A stretch of DNA of 37,884 nt, from positions 1 through 37,884 of the IMG/VR virus record IMGVR_UViG_3300049734_000434. One strand, written 5' to 3'. This document shows positions 1 to 9,656 of this stretch, piece by piece. This DNA comes from a virus. Position numbers and translations under genes: made by a program. Positions within the stretch are counted from its first letter, which is position 1, and each line of letters starts with the position of its first letter. The notes beneath the pieces are model-generated. The model saw nothing but the letters and a program-made list of their open reading frames with translations, made no database searches and was not told the origin of the DNA.

Positions 1-2003
1 GCGCGCGCCGCGGCTGCGGCCGCCCGGGCGCGCCCCCCCCCACGGCGTTCCCAGGCCGAATAGGCGATGTCGCCACGGGCAGCGGCGCGCACGACGCCGC
101 GACCCACGGCGCGGGCGGACATGCCGCGTAGGCGCGTGCCCACCTTGTCGACGGCAGTCTCGACACCGTACATCGCCTTCATCCCCCAGGCGGGATTCAG
201 GATGCCGCGCGCGGCGATGCCGATGGGCACGGCAGCGGGGCCGAGGGAGATGCCGGCGGCGCCAGCCAGGCCTGCGATGATGCCTCCCTCACCGGAGCCC
301 TGCGCGAGCTCGGCGTATTGGCGCTTGAGTGTGGCGGCTTCTTGGATCTGCTCGATGGCTCCACGCGCCTTCGTCAGACTCTCACCGTACCCACCAGCCC
401 CCATCGGCGCATCGAGCGCGTGTCTGGCGCGGGTCGTGACGAAGTCGTCACCCTTCTTCATGTGCTCGAGCAGCCCCGTGATGACCGCCTGGCCTTCGTC
501 GCTGGCGGGGTTGGCAAGAATCTGGTCAATCGCCTCTTCGTTGAACACCCGCTTGACGCTGAATGGATCCTTGCCGGGGGCGTTCTTGAGGAGCTTTCGA
601 AGCGCAGGATTCTCGTCGAGATGGCGGAACAGCTCCGTCCACTTCTCGTTTACCTCGCGCTGGAACTTCGCTGCGTCACCCCAGAGGTCCTCTCGCTCGA
701 GCAGGCTGCGCAGATTCTCGCGACCCTCCACCAGCTTGCTCTTGGTGGCACGCTGCGTCTGCGTGAGCGATTCGTCGACCTTGTTTCGGAACTTGCCGAG
801 CCCCGCCTTGTCGACCTCGCGCTTCAGATCGTCCGCGACCATGAATGCGTCCGCCGCACCGCCCTTGGCGATCTTCTGCTCCGCTATCTCAGCCCGCTTC
901 ACGAGCTTCTTGAGCGTCTTGGCGTGCTCGAATTCACCGGGGCGCTTCGCCATGTCAGCGAGCTCGGCGCGGATTGTCCGCACCGCATCCGCCGTCTCCT
1001 GAATCGCCACTGGAGCGGAGGCAGGATTGATGGCGCGCGCCACGTCGCGGTACTTCGGCGCGCCCTTCGTGGCCGATTCCGCGTCCAGCAACGTGGTGAA
1101 CATTTGCTTGAGCGAGCCGCGGGCGGCGTCGCGGCCTTGGGCGATCTTCTCATCCGCGTTGAACATGACATTGCGGATGCGCTTGCCCTCTTTCGTCAGA
1201 GGGCCGGCGCGCTCGATGAGCTCCGTAGGTCCACCAACGCCAGCCAGCTCGGAGCCGCGCCGCCACGTGCGAGACACCGCGTCTCCCACCTCGGGTGCAG
1301 CGTCGCCATAGACCTGCATGGCCACGCTCTCCACACCCTCGGCCGTCGGACGGCGAAGCGCGCTGCCAAGCTTTTCCATGCCACCGCGAACGAGCTTGCC
1401 GCTGCCGGCGATTGCTGTGCCGAAGATGCCGCCGGTGGCTGCGCCGTAGCCCACGTGCGCGAGGAGCGACTGCCCAGTGAGCTCGCGCTCTCCGAGCGCA
1501 TCTTCGGTGATCGCTTGCTGCACACCAAACGCAGCACCTTCGGTGACGCCGCGCAGCGCTGCACCGGTCACGGGCCCCAGACGCGTACCGAGTGCGCCGA
1601 CACCTTCAGCCACCCGCGTCACCCCGCGCGCCGGGGCGGAGAGCGTGCGCAGGCCGCGGCTGAGAAGACCTGGACCCTTCAGCTTCCCGGCGCCAAGGAG
1701 CGAGCCGCCGACTTCACCGAGCAGCGACACGCCGGGGTGAATCTCGCGGTACGCCTTCAGCGTCTCTCCCGCGCCGAGCTCCGCCAGCGCCACGTCCGAT
1801 AGGCCCATCGAAGCGCCGCGGGCGATACCAGCGGCGGCTGCGCCGGCCACATCCAGCGGGCCGCCGTAGGCCTCGAGCTTGGACAGGCCGGCCTCTTGTG
1901 CGCCGGTGGCAGTGTTCCACCCGCTTGCCTTCAGGCGCGCGGCCTCGTTCGGGTCATCGACCCGCATCGGCGTCCCAGCCGGGCTGACGAGTGTTTCGGC
2001 CAT
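1..2003 (-). CDS. Large internal virion protein candidate, 3' end beyond window
   Basis: Read from ATG at 2003, which overlaps the previous gene's stop (TAATG), the frame stays open for 667 codons to the left edge. The N-terminus is MAETLVSPAGTPM. Alternating Ala/Gly-rich, possibly membrane-active segments (around residues 55-70, 165-185 and 570-600) flank a charged, helical middle with Lys/Glu-rich coiled-coil character (about 290-480). A long late protein placed after the tail nozzle gene matches the position of the T7 gp15/gp16-type ejection proteins of short-tailed phages. I recognise no enzyme motif. The final residues are an Arg/Ala run encoded by an almost pure G/C stretch. If the window is circular, the frame continues at 37,884 and stops at 37,692, giving about 731 residues. 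The function rests on position and composition, not sequence similarity. Confidence 0.72.
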   Translation of the reverse strand, partial: MAETLVSPAGTPMRVDDPNEAARLKASGWNTATGAQEAGLSKLEAYGGPLDVAGAAAAGIARGASMGLSDVALAELGAGETLKAYREIHPGVSLLGEVGGSLLGAGKLKGPGLLSRGLRTLSAPARGVTRVAEGVGALGTRLGPVTGAALRGVTEGAAFGVQQAITEDALGERELTGQSLLAHVGYGAATGGIFGTAIAGSGKLVRGGMEKLGSALRRPTAEGVESVAMQVYGDAAPEVGDAVSRTWRRGSELAGVGGPTELIERAGPLTKEGKRIRNVMFNADEKIAQGRDAARGSLKQMFTTLLDAESATKGAPKYRDVARAINPASAPVAIQETADAVRTIRAELADMAKRPGEFEHAKTLKKLVKRAEIAEQKIAKGGAADAFMVADDLKREVDKAGLGKFRNKVDESLTQTQRATKSKLVEGRENLRSLLEREDLWGDAAKFQREVNEKWTELFRHLDENPALRKLLKNAPGKDPFSVKRVFNEEAIDQILANPASDEGQAVITGLLEHMKKGDDFVTTRARHALDAPMGAGGYGESLTKARGAIEQIQEAATLKRQYAELAQGSGEGGIIAGLAGAAGISLGPAAVPIGIAARGILNPAWGMKAMYGVETAVDKVGTRLRGMSARAVGRGVVRAAARGDIAYSAWERRGGGRARAAAAAAR

Positions 2004-3961
2004 TACTTCGCCAACGTCTCCAGTCCTTTGCGCGTTTGCTGCTGTTGGACTTGCTGTTGCTGTTGCTGGATTTGCTGTTGCTGCGCCGGGTCTTCGACGG
2101 TCACCTGCCAGCCGAAGCCGCCATCCTTCTTGCGGATGGGTTGGCGGAATCCGCGGATACCACCGGCCGACTTGATGGCCGTCTGCTCGCCCTGAATGAG
2201 CGCGGCGCGGGTGTTCTTGAGCGCGGCGAGCGCGGAGCCGGTCACTGTGTCACCGCTGAGGATTTCGTCGATGCCAGCGCCGAGCTGGTTGACGGCGCGC
2301 TCGCCGTCGTCCCCGGAGACGGCGCCCTGCTTCTGCGCGACGGAGATTTGCGAGATGCCGCGTCCCTTGGCGGCCTGGATTGATGCCTTGAGCTCCGGGG
2401 TAATCTTGCTTCCGGGTAGCCCCGCGAGCGCGATGAGCTCGTCCACGGTGGAAAGCGCGGCGCGCGAATTCTCGAGCCCCTGGGAGATTTGATTGAACCG
2501 CGTTTCGTTGGGAATGAACACCCCAAAGTGCTCGAGATAGAGGTTGCCCATCTTCTCGTCGGTCGCCGTGACATATCCCGGCGGACCCTGCGGCACGGGT
2601 GCTCGCTGCGCACCAGCAAGCATCTGGAGCTCGTTCTGCGCGAAACTCAGCTTCGCCTGGTTCTTGAACTGCTCGGCGCGGTTTTCCATCTCCGCGGCAA
2701 TGGACTCGCCAGCTGCAACCGCGCGCTTATTGCCGTAGTAGGCCGCGGTGGCGCGCATCGACTGCGCAGCCTCGGAGTAGTAGCGCGAGCGCAGGGCAGC
2801 GTGTGCCGCTTCGGTGTTCTGATAGCCCTCGCGAAACGCGGCGAGGTCGCTTCGGACGCGAGCCACCTTGCCTTGGCGCTTCTGTAGCTCAGCCTCCTGG
2901 GCAGCGAATTGGCGATCCATCCGCTTCTCGAAAGCGTTCGCCACGTTCTGTGCAATCGACGGGTCGCGCGTGAGCTGCGAGGCAAACTGCCCAAGCGCGA
3001 GGCTGAACATGTCCATCACGACTTGTCCGCCCGTTCGCCGGTCCTTGATGCGGTAGTCCTCGAGCTTGCGGTCAGCTTCCATCGAGCGCTCTTGGAACAC
3101 GCGCTCGCCGCGACTCTGCGCTTCCAATCGGAGCCGGGCCTTCTCCGTCTCTTCACGCTCGAAGGCCATCGCCTCCTCGGCCTTGCGCGCGTAGTCGGCC
3201 TGTTCGTCGGCGACGAACTGTGCCTCTTGTGCCCGCGCTTGCGCCTGGAGTCGCGCACCCTCGAGCTGGTTGCGAGCCACGCTGGCATTCAGGTCGGTGA
3301 TGCTGGTCGGCTGATCGAGGCGCTGCTCGAGCCCGGCGGCCTCCTCATCGGTGCGCTTGCCCTGGAGGCGATCCACCTCGACGGCCGAACGGAAAGCATC
3401 TGGGTCGGTGAGGTAGAGCTCCTCGAGCTCGGGCGAGAGCCGCTTGCCGATGAGCGCAGCCATGGGGCTAACCCCGCCACCTCCACCGCCGCCTCCGCCA
3501 GTAGCCGGCGTGGCGCCAGGAGGAGTGGCGCCGGGTGGCGCGGCCGCTGGGTCCGGCCCCATCTGAGCCAGACGTTGCTGTGCTGCCCAGCCAATGGGAT
3601 CGTGCAGCGGACTTTTCCCGCCGGTGGGCGCTGCCGCTGTCGGCGCAGCTGACGCGCGTGGCGCAGACGTGCTCGAGCTATAGCCCTTGAACGCCGGCTC
3701 CTTGCCGATGCGCGGTTTGCGTGGGCCACCCTCGTTGATGGCGCGAAGCTCAGCCAGTGCAGGGTCGGGGCGATTCGTGATCGTCAATCCCTGTGACCTG
3801 GCGTAGGCCTCGAGCTCGCCTTGGTCCCACCCACCGCCACCCTGCCCCGTTTCCTTCAACCGACGTTGGATCCAGTTGTTCCGCGCCTCGACCGTCGGAA
3901 ACGAGAGCTCTGCCCCGGTCTCAGGATCCAACGCCGTAATTTGGCCCATGCCCGCCATCAT
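2003..3961 (-). CDS. Internal virion / tail-associated protein candidate (652 aa)
   Basis: This is the penultimate structural gene. It starts at ATG 3961 or ATG 3958; the upstream stop lies inside ATGATG, so the genes are coupled. The first 200 residues are Pro/Ala/Gly-rich linkers with a run of nine glycines. The middle (about 225-450) is a long charged helix rich in Arg, Glu and Gln, probably a coiled coil. The tail is Gln-rich, ending with blocks of four to six glutamines near residue 635. No catalytic motif is visible. Size, coiled coil and place between the nozzle gene and the last virion gene suggest a DNA-ejection or inner-core protein. This is inferred from order only. Confidence 0.68.
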   Translation of the reverse strand: MMAGMGQITALDPETGAELSFPTVEARNNWIQRRLKETGQGGGGWDQGELEAYARSQGLTITNRPDPALAELRAINEGGPRKPRIGKEPAFKGYSSSTSAPRASAAPTAAAPTGGKSPLHDPIGWAAQQRLAQMGPDPAAAPPGATPPGATPATGGGGGGGGGVSPMAALIGKRLSPELEELYLTDPDAFRSAVEVDRLQGKRTDEEAAGLEQRLDQPTSITDLNASVARNQLEGARLQAQARAQEAQFVADEQADYARKAEEAMAFEREETEKARLRLEAQSRGERVFQERSMEADRKLEDYRIKDRRTGGQVVMDMFSLALGQFASQLTRDPSIAQNVANAFEKRMDRQFAAQEAELQKRQGKVARVRSDLAAFREGYQNTEAAHAALRSRYYSEAAQSMRATAAYYGNKRAVAAGESIAAEMENRAEQFKNQAKLSFAQNELQMLAGAQRAPVPQGPPGYVTATDEKMGNLYLEHFGVFIPNETRFNQISQGLENSRAALSTVDELIALAGLPGSKITPELKASIQAAKGRGISQISVAQKQGAVSGDDGERAVNQLGAGIDEILSGDTVTGSALAALKNTRAALIQGEQTAIKSAGGIRGFRQPIRKKDGGFGWQVTVEDPAQQQQIQQQQQQVQQQQTRKGLETLAK

Positions 3962-4590
3962 CCACCTGCCTGCATGCCAGCTGCTGCGCCGCTGATGGCG
4001 CTGCCGATGGCAGCTTCCTTCTCCGCCGCACGCTGCGCATCCTTCGCGTGCTTCGCCTCGGAGGCAGCCGCCTCCTCCTCCATGTTCACGCGGTTGTATT
4101 CGTCCAGCACCGCTTGCACGGCCTCCTCATAAGAGGCGCCACGGGCGAGTAGTTCTTGCATGAGGTTTTCGAAGTAGAGGTCCTGTGCCGCGCGCGCGCT
4201 CTCGAGCGCCACTGCCCCCTGTCGCGCAATGTCCCCGCGCGCATACGAACCACCGCGGAGCATCGCCGCGCTGCCCCCGGCGGCCTGCCCAGCCGCAGAG
4301 AGCTGCGCTGCACCAATCTCTCGCCCGTAAGTCTCCTCGAGCCGCTCACGCTCGCGCGCTTTGTAGGCCTCGAGCGTCTCTTCGGCTTGCCGGCGCGCCT
4401 CTTCCATCCGGTCACGCGGACCACCCTCGAGATACCCAAGCCGCTCGCGGTCCTTCGCGCGGTCGTATTCGGCCCACGTCTTGTAAGGAGGCGGAGGCGG
4501 GCCACCACGCTGATAGCCAGGCGGGGCAGCATACTGCGTATTGGTCTGCGTCTGCTGCCCGCCGCCGGCATCTCCGAAGTAGAAAGGCAC
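3958..4590 (-). CDS. Small virion protein candidate (210 aa)
   Basis: The start is GTG at 4590, directly after the preceding TAA, and the end overlaps the next gene as ATGA. The N-terminus is Gln/Pro/Gly-rich with a run of five prolines. A highly charged helix (about 55-95) follows, then an Ala-rich helical half ending in AAAGMQAGG. The Ala/Glu/Arg helical make-up and the setting between nozzle and large internal proteins resemble small inner-core proteins of podoviruses (T7 gp14 position). I recognise no family. It could equally be a tail-assembly accessory protein. Confidence 0.62.
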   Translation of the reverse strand: MPFYFGDAGGGQQTQTNTQYAAPPGYQRGGPPPPPYKTWAEYDRAKDRERLGYLEGGPRDRMEEARRQAEETLEAYKARERERLEETYGREIGAAQLSAAGQAAGGSAAMLRGGSYARGDIARQGAVALESARAAQDLYFENLMQELLARGASYEEAVQAVLDEYNRVNMEEEAAASEAKHAKDAQRAAEKEAAIGSAISGAAAGMQAGG

Positions 4591-5214
4591 TTACATCCCT
4601 CCGTATCCGTAGCCGGTTTGGTCGGTCTCTTCTTTGCGCTGCTTCTGCGCACGCTCATACGCGCTGAGCTCGCCGTCGCCCTGGCCCTGAAAGTAGTCGC
4701 TGCCCGCGCTCATCGCGCCGGACGCCGCGCCCACCGCTGCACCGGCATAGCGACCCATCGCCTCGCGTGTGCGCTGCGCCGCTGCGCGCTTCGCCTCGTT
4801 GATTCTTGCCAGCGCCGCCGACTCGGCCCCGCGCTGCGCAAGAGCACTCTCCTCAACGGCGAGCTCGTACCCGGAGCGCTTGTCTTGTATGTCTTGCGCC
4901 ACACCCAGCGCCTCGAGCCGCGCGCCCTGCGCAGCGGAGAGCCCCGCCGTCGTCGCGCTGAGCACGCCCTGCGACGTGCCTTGCAGCGCGCCGAGAGCCC
5001 CGAGCCCGCCGGCAGTAGCAGCGGCTCGCGCTCCCTGCTCCGCGGCAACACCACGCGCGATGGCACCCTCGAGCAGCGCTTGGCGGTCGCTCGCACCATA
5101 CACGTTGAGCGCCTGGTCCATCTCCTGGCCGTGGATATCGAGCAGCCGATTGCGATAGTCCTTCGCATTCATCGGCTCGTAGTCCGTGTAAGGAGGTCGA
5201 GGCCCAATCGCCAT
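4591..5214 (-). CDS. Small Ala-rich virion protein candidate (207 aa)
   Basis: ATG at 5214 overlaps the nozzle stop (TGATG); a GTG one codon earlier is the alternative start. Residues 15-60 form a charged helix. A long Ala/Gly-rich, moderately hydrophobic stretch (about 60-180) carries small-residue repeats such as AAVGAASGAMSAG that could insert into membrane. The C-terminus is polar with a YGYGGM end. It is the first of four consecutive late genes after the nozzle, a typical place for ejection-machinery proteins. No domain is recognised. Confidence 0.62.
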   Translation of the reverse strand: MAIGPRPPYTDYEPMNAKDYRNRLLDIHGQEMDQALNVYGASDRQALLEGAIARGVAAEQGARAAATAGGLGALGALQGTSQGVLSATTAGLSAAQGARLEALGVAQDIQDKRSGYELAVEESALAQRGAESAALARINEAKRAAAQRTREAMGRYAGAAVGAASGAMSAGSDYFQGQGDGELSAYERAQKQRKEETDQTGYGYGGM

Positions 5215-8200
5215 CACACCACCGCCTGTCTCGTGCCACGCGGACTGCCACCGCGCGGAACCACGTTGAAACCAAGCTCCACCATCGCGAAGCCTGCGCC
5301 CGTCACCGGAGTGTCGGACGTGTCCCTGAGTCGGATCGAAACCGCCTGCCCCTGCGCCACCTGCAAGTCATGCGCGAGCTCGAGACGCGTTGCCGGAGCA
5401 GGGAGCTCGTCGATTTGAGCATTCGTCCAGGTAATCGTCTCGACCGGGGTCGCGGTGTCGTAGTCGAGATACACTTCCATACTGACAGAGCACGCGTCGC
5501 GCCGGTCACCAAGCAGGTCCACGCGCGTCACGTTCTGCCAGCTGCCTGGACCCGTCGACTGAAGCCACCCGGTCCACACATCCGATTCGATGTAGCGCGT
5601 CGTGTCGTCGAAGTAGGTCTCCGTCTCGCGCCACACCGTCCCATCGGACTCAACCGTGCAATATGTCCCGTTGTGCAGCGTGGCTCCAACGAACGCCGTG
5701 GCGCTGCCACCGGAGTCGAGCACGTTCCACTCAAACCATTCATCGATGCGGTAGTCGTAGACGAGGATGCGACCTTGCCCGCCGGCTGCGGTGGTGACAG
5801 TGAACCGAACTTGCTGTCGCTCAGGCACCACGACGGCGCTGGTGGTGGTGGGGAACTGGTCGGAGAGCAGGCGAATGCGCTCGCCCACGGCCTCGAGACC
5901 TTGACCGCGCGTGAATTTGTAGAAGCAGCGCGTGGAGCGAAACAGTGCCCCGCCCGGGTAGGAAACGACGCTCCGCGGGTCGACGCTGCCGGCATCCGTC
6001 GGGAGCTCGATGGCTCGGCTGGTAGCATCGAATGCACCGGTGGGGTCGGGCGGCTCGCCGCTCACGATGTAGATACGGTTCTGCGTAAGAATGCCCACCG
6101 AGTCATCCACGCGAAACAGGCCTCGTACCTGCTCGCCACCAAGGAGCACGCGCCCCTGGAGCTCGAGCATCTGCGGCGCCACGATGACGCTGTTCGCGTC
6201 GTCTGGCGTGATACGTCGAGAAAACTGCACGCGCGCGCGCCGCGCGAAAGCACCCAGCCACAGCATCTCACCCGCCACCAGCGGCACCTGCGCACCCTCG
6301 GGGGACACGGTCGGGATGACGCCGCCAGTCGTGTAGAGCTGTGCCACCGGTACGGCGGTGTGAAAGAGGCCATCTTCGAAGGCTTCTCCGCGGTCAGCCG
6401 TGAATAGGTTATCGCCCATTGAATTCGATTTGCTGATGCGCAGCTGCGTCGCGTTGGCCGTGCTCGAGCGGTAGTAGCGCCAACCCATGTAGTGAAGGTC
6501 ATGGTGCGAGAGCTGGTAGGTGGCGGGACGAACCTGGATATGCTGGGAGCCCCCGCCTCCGATGGTGATTTCTCGCAGTGGGCTCGGCGGGGAGCGGTGC
6601 AGTATGCCAGCGTGGTCCTGATGCTCGAGCAGCACGCTGTAGAAGTACGTACCATCGGCAAGGCCACCGGTCCCGTTGACCTCGGTGAGGCTATCGAGGA
6701 ACGCCGTCGGCATGTGGAGCTCCATCGTCTCCACGCCGTCGTACCAGCCGACGAATCCTCCACCGAAAACGAGGCATCCGGGCAGGCACGGCGCCGCAAG
6801 GATGGGCGCGTCGAATTCGAGACGAACCTCGTCCCACGCCACATCGATTTCGTCCGTGGGCTCTCCGGGGATGGCCTCTGCGATGCCAGGGAACATCCCC
6901 ACGAAGGTCACGTTGTCGTCGAGCACGGTCCACTGTGCGCAGTTGCCGTTCCGCAGAATCTCGCTCGCCGGTACCGCGAGCCCAACGTCCCACATCGCCG
7001 CCATCTTGTTCGGCTGCCGCGCACCCGCGCCGCCCGTCGCCCAATCGATGAGCATGTGATGACAGAATCCGATGGCATTGTTCGCGAGCGGGCTCGCTGC
7101 CGCAGCAGAGGCACCAACGTTGTACGATAGATGTTGATAGACGCGGTTTCGGTATCCGAATGGGCGCCCGATGGGGACCATGTTCGGTACGTAGACCGCC
7201 GTCTCTTGGATGGCCCCCGATGCCTTCACCACTGTGGCGTTCACCGACCGGCAAAAATCGGATGCGCCCACGTTGATGATGCTCGTGAAGTGCATCCATG
7301 AGCACGTGAGCCGGCTCGTTCCCGCCGAGTCGTTCACCACCTTGCACGAGACGTTGTCGAACTCGTCATCGGCAGCGCCCGTCTGGAGAAGCGTCGGGCC
7401 CCAATCCGGGGTCAGGTCCGTGCTGCGCGCAAAGACATGCACTTCGTCCAATGTGGTGATGACGAAGTCCTGAACGGCGATCACAAAGAGCGACGCGGTG
7501 CCGTCCTCGAGCCCCACGCGGATGTAGTTCTCCTCTGCGTCTCCTGTAATGGTGGCCGTGTCGACCGGCGTGTCGGTGTCGTCGAAGGACGCGAGCTCGA
7601 TGTCGAAGGTCGTGTTGTCGATCCATGCAATCGCCCACCCACCGTTGAAAGGCACACCGTCAAACGTGCGCGCGGGACGCCCAGTCTCGAGGTAGAGGTT
7701 GGTTGTCGCGGCCGCTCCCAACGCATCGACAGGGGATGTGAATGGTGTGGCCTCGGGCCACTTATAGACGAGCAGATTTCCCGGTGCGGCCAGGTCTTGC
7801 GCAAACACGATGTAATGGGTGTTCGTCGCCGGAAGGAAGAAGCACCGCGGAGCGCGCGGGATGACGGTGCTCGTGACGAGGAGGAGCCGGTCGCGCATCA
7901 CCACCTCACCCGTGGCGATGCTGCGTGCCTGCACTTCGAGGTAGCGCTCTTGAGTGCTTGCAGTGCTCACGCCAAGGCGCTCTGCCTCGGCAGCGTAGAG
8001 CATGTATTCGGTGCCCACCGACACGTCCGCGGCGTTGTACTTGGGTCCGCCACGAAACTGCTCCCGAATCTCAGGCACACAAGGGGACACGCGTCCGCGG
8101 TCAATCCATTTGTCCTCGAGCTCGTGATACGCGTAGAGCGTTCGATGGCCGAGGATGAGCAGCTCACCGCCATCGCTCGTCTCGGTGTGCGCCAGTCCAC

Positions 8201-8405
8201 GCACCGGACCCTCGGCATCCACCTGTCCACTGGTCGACCGATTGCGCGACACCGGCTTGAAGCCGTTGCGCTTCTCGAGACGCCCGGCCACCGGCGAATA
8301 GACGTTCTGTGCGCGAATGAGCTTGGAGGCCTCGCGCACGCGCGGGTCCATGTCCTCGCCAACGCCGCGGGCGAGCGGAACGCGAAGCCGTTCGGTCGCG
8401 CCCAC
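5214..8405 (-). CDS. Tail nozzle / packaged-DNA stabilisation-type protein (1063 aa)
   Basis: A large beta-rich protein, probably the distal tail tube or stabilisation protein of a short-tailed phage (T7 gp12 or P22 gp10 role). The N-terminal part reads like such proteins (RAQNVYSPVAGRLEKRNGF). Propeller-like signatures include GILTQNRIYIVSG and a Trp-rich region near the C-terminus, plus many short beta-type segments. The start is set at GTG 8405, which overlaps the upstream TAG (TAGTG). A longer reading to 8519 would add 38 Arg/His-rich residues that are only the shadow of the preceding gene. The next gene overlaps as TGATG. Family assignment is by length, beta-rich character and order, so a receptor-binding function cannot be excluded. 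Confidence 0.68.
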   Translation of the reverse strand: MGATERLRVPLARGVGEDMDPRVREASKLIRAQNVYSPVAGRLEKRNGFKPVSRNRSTSGQVDAEGPVRGLAHTETSDGGELLILGHRTLYAYHELEDKWIDRGRVSPCVPEIREQFRGGPKYNAADVSVGTEYMLYAAEAERLGVSTASTQERYLEVQARSIATGEVVMRDRLLLVTSTVIPRAPRCFFLPATNTHYIVFAQDLAAPGNLLVYKWPEATPFTSPVDALGAAATTNLYLETGRPARTFDGVPFNGGWAIAWIDNTTFDIELASFDDTDTPVDTATITGDAEENYIRVGLEDGTASLFVIAVQDFVITTLDEVHVFARSTDLTPDWGPTLLQTGAADDEFDNVSCKVVNDSAGTSRLTCSWMHFTSIINVGASDFCRSVNATVVKASGAIQETAVYVPNMVPIGRPFGYRNRVYQHLSYNVGASAAAASPLANNAIGFCHHMLIDWATGGAGARQPNKMAAMWDVGLAVPASEILRNGNCAQWTVLDDNVTFVGMFPGIAEAIPGEPTDEIDVAWDEVRLEFDAPILAAPCLPGCLVFGGGFVGWYDGVETMELHMPTAFLDSLTEVNGTGGLADGTYFYSVLLEHQDHAGILHRSPPSPLREITIGGGGSQHIQVRPATYQLSHHDLHYMGWRYYRSSTANATQLRISKSNSMGDNLFTADRGEAFEDGLFHTAVPVAQLYTTGGVIPTVSPEGAQVPLVAGEMLWLGAFARRARVQFSRRITPDDANSVIVAPQMLELQGRVLLGGEQVRGLFRVDDSVGILTQNRIYIVSGEPPDPTGAFDATSRAIELPTDAGSVDPRSVVSYPGGALFRSTRCFYKFTRGQGLEAVGERIRLLSDQFPTTTSAVVVPERQQVRFTVTTAAGGQGRILVYDYRIDEWFEWNVLDSGGSATAFVGATLHNGTYCTVESDGTVWRETETYFDDTTRYIESDVWTGWLQSTGPGSWQNVTRVDLLGDRRDACSVSMEVYLDYDTATPVETITWTNAQIDELPAPATRLELAHDLQVAQGQAVSIRLRDTSDTPVTGAGFAMVELGFNVVPRGGSPRGTRQAVV

Positions 8406-8719
8406 TAGAACACCTCGACGCGGATGTTGACGGCTCCGCTCGCCTCGAGCGTGATGGTGCTCGAGGTCCACGCATTGCGCCACACGCTCTGATTGGCGTC
8501 GATGTCGACGATCCTCCACCCACGCGGCAGCCGGCGCAGATGATGGTGGAGCGTGAGAGAACCTGCCCCAGCGAAGGCGATTGCCTCGTCGCCGGTGATG
8601 GTGAGAGCGATGCGCGTCTCGACGTCGTGACGCTTTCGGTCGTTGCGGTCCTTATCCTTGGCGTAGCGCGCAAGCGTGCGCGTGTCTGGATCGTGAGGCA
8701 GCGGAGGCAACCGAATCAT
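8405..8719 (-). CDS. Small tail/adaptor-region protein (104 aa)
   Basis: ATG at 8719 overlaps the stop of the upstream gene (ATGA), and the stop overlaps the nozzle start. The N-terminal third is strongly basic and polar. The rest looks beta-rich (ALTITGDEAIAFAGAGSLTL). It lies between the adaptor-like gene and the nozzle gene, so a tail-completion or collar role is likely. No family is recognised. Confidence 0.62.
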   Translation of the reverse strand: MIRLPPLPHDPDTRTLARYAKDKDRNDRKRHDVETRIALTITGDEAIAFAGAGSLTLHHHLRRLPRGWRIVDIDANQSVWRNAWTSSTITLEASGAVNIRVEVF

Positions 8720-9438
8720 GACGGCCACATCTCCGAGAAGTCCGGCCAATCATCTTCGAAGGTGTCGTCGCGCGCGCCGCGCACGGCCAGTGCTCGCGTC
8801 ACTCTTCGGCCGGCCAGCGCCATGATGCGCGCGTCCTCCGCGTTGAACTCGGCGGCGAGAGCCACCGGAGGCTGGTCAGGAAAGCGCTTGCTCACCATCC
8901 CCATCGCGCAATGCAGCACTGGCCAGAGCCACCAGCCATAGGGGAAGACGAGGGATTGACCCGTCGTCTTCTCCTCCCAGTCGGGCAGGTAATCGACGGT
9001 GAGTGTGAGCGGCGAGGTTGGCGTCGGAAGGATGCGGAGCTCCTTGCCGATGACACGGTAACGGTAGCGCCAACGCATCGATTCGTACCAGCCGGCATCC
9101 ACGCCCTCGTACTGCCATCGCTCGCTGTGGTCGTAGGGGATGACGGGCTCGCTCCAGTTGCCGTCCGAGACGCGCGCGGCCTTCACGGCCATGGCCTCGG
9201 CTGGGAGGAGGTAGAGAGAAGTGCCGGCGATGAGTGAGACGGCGCACTCTTTCGCCGGCACAATGGACCATTCGTGGCGCTGGAGCTCGAGGATGCGATT
9301 GTGGAACGCGGAGCAGGACTCGTTCAAGCGACGGTCGAGCTCGGTGTCTGTGATGAAGGCTTTGGTGGCTTGCTGCGTTTTCTGATCGGCACGCTCACGC
9401 GCCCGCTCGCGCAGCTCCTCCCAAAGAATGACCGCCAC
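8716..9438 (-). CDS. Head-tail adaptor / tail tubular protein A-like (240 aa)
   Basis: Start GTG 9438, with AAGG and GGTGG upstream. It begins with an Arg/Glu helix (LREERARERADQKTQ region), then a Tyr/Trp-rich middle (about 95-155) with WRYRYRVIGKELRILP and VDYLPDWEE. Conserved-looking WP, FP and YGWW turns are typical of the T7 gp11-type adaptor family. Length (about 200-240) and position between capsid genes and nozzle fit. Its stop overlaps the following ATG. I am fairly sure it is an adaptor or gatekeeper, less sure of the exact family. Confidence 0.62.
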   Translation of the reverse strand: MAVILWEELRERARERADQKTQQATKAFITDTELDRRLNESCSAFHNRILELQRHEWSIVPAKECAVSLIAGTSLYLLPAEAMAVKAARVSDGNWSEPVIPYDHSERWQYEGVDAGWYESMRWRYRYRVIGKELRILPTPTSPLTLTVDYLPDWEEKTTGQSLVFPYGWWLWPVLHCAMGMVSKRFPDQPPVALAAEFNAEDARIMALAGRRVTRALAVRGARDDTFEDDWPDFSEMWPS

Positions 9439-9450
9439 GTTCCACCGCCT

Positions 9451-9654
9451 TCATCCCTTGATCATGACGTTGAGCCCACCACCGCCGTGCTCCTCGAGAC
9501 AATGGAGCACCATCTCCTTGAAGAGCGCGTAGGCCTCGGCATCGTCGCCAGCCTCGAGCGCTTCGCGGTACGCAGCGTGGACGTCCTCGCCGTCGTACTC
9601 CTCGCTCGACTCTTCTGCCTCTTCTGAGCCTGCGTACTTCATGGCGTCCAACAT
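9451..9654 (-). CDS. Small acidic protein in head module (67 aa)
   Basis: ATG 9654 starts just after the previous stop at 9657. The protein is very acidic (EEAEESSEEYDGED), then an amphipathic helix and a glycine run ending LNVMIKG. It lies between a beta-rich head protein and the adaptor, so head completion or a chaperone-like role is possible. No domain is recognised. Confidence 0.55.
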   Translation of the reverse strand: MLDAMKYAGSEEAEESSEEYDGEDVHAAYREALEAGDDAEAYALFKEMVLHCLEEHGGGGLNVMIKG

Positions 9655-9656
9655 GG

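Noticed and set aside
67-1802. Long plus-strand open frames opposite the left-edge gene
   Set aside because: Arg/Ser/Leu-rich shadow frames in G/C-rich DNA; the minus strand has a continuous, structured protein coupled to its neighbour.
8406-8519. 38-codon N-terminal extension of the nozzle protein
   Set aside because: Lies entirely over the preceding gene and is Arg/His-rich; GTG 8405 gives the usual stop-start overlap.
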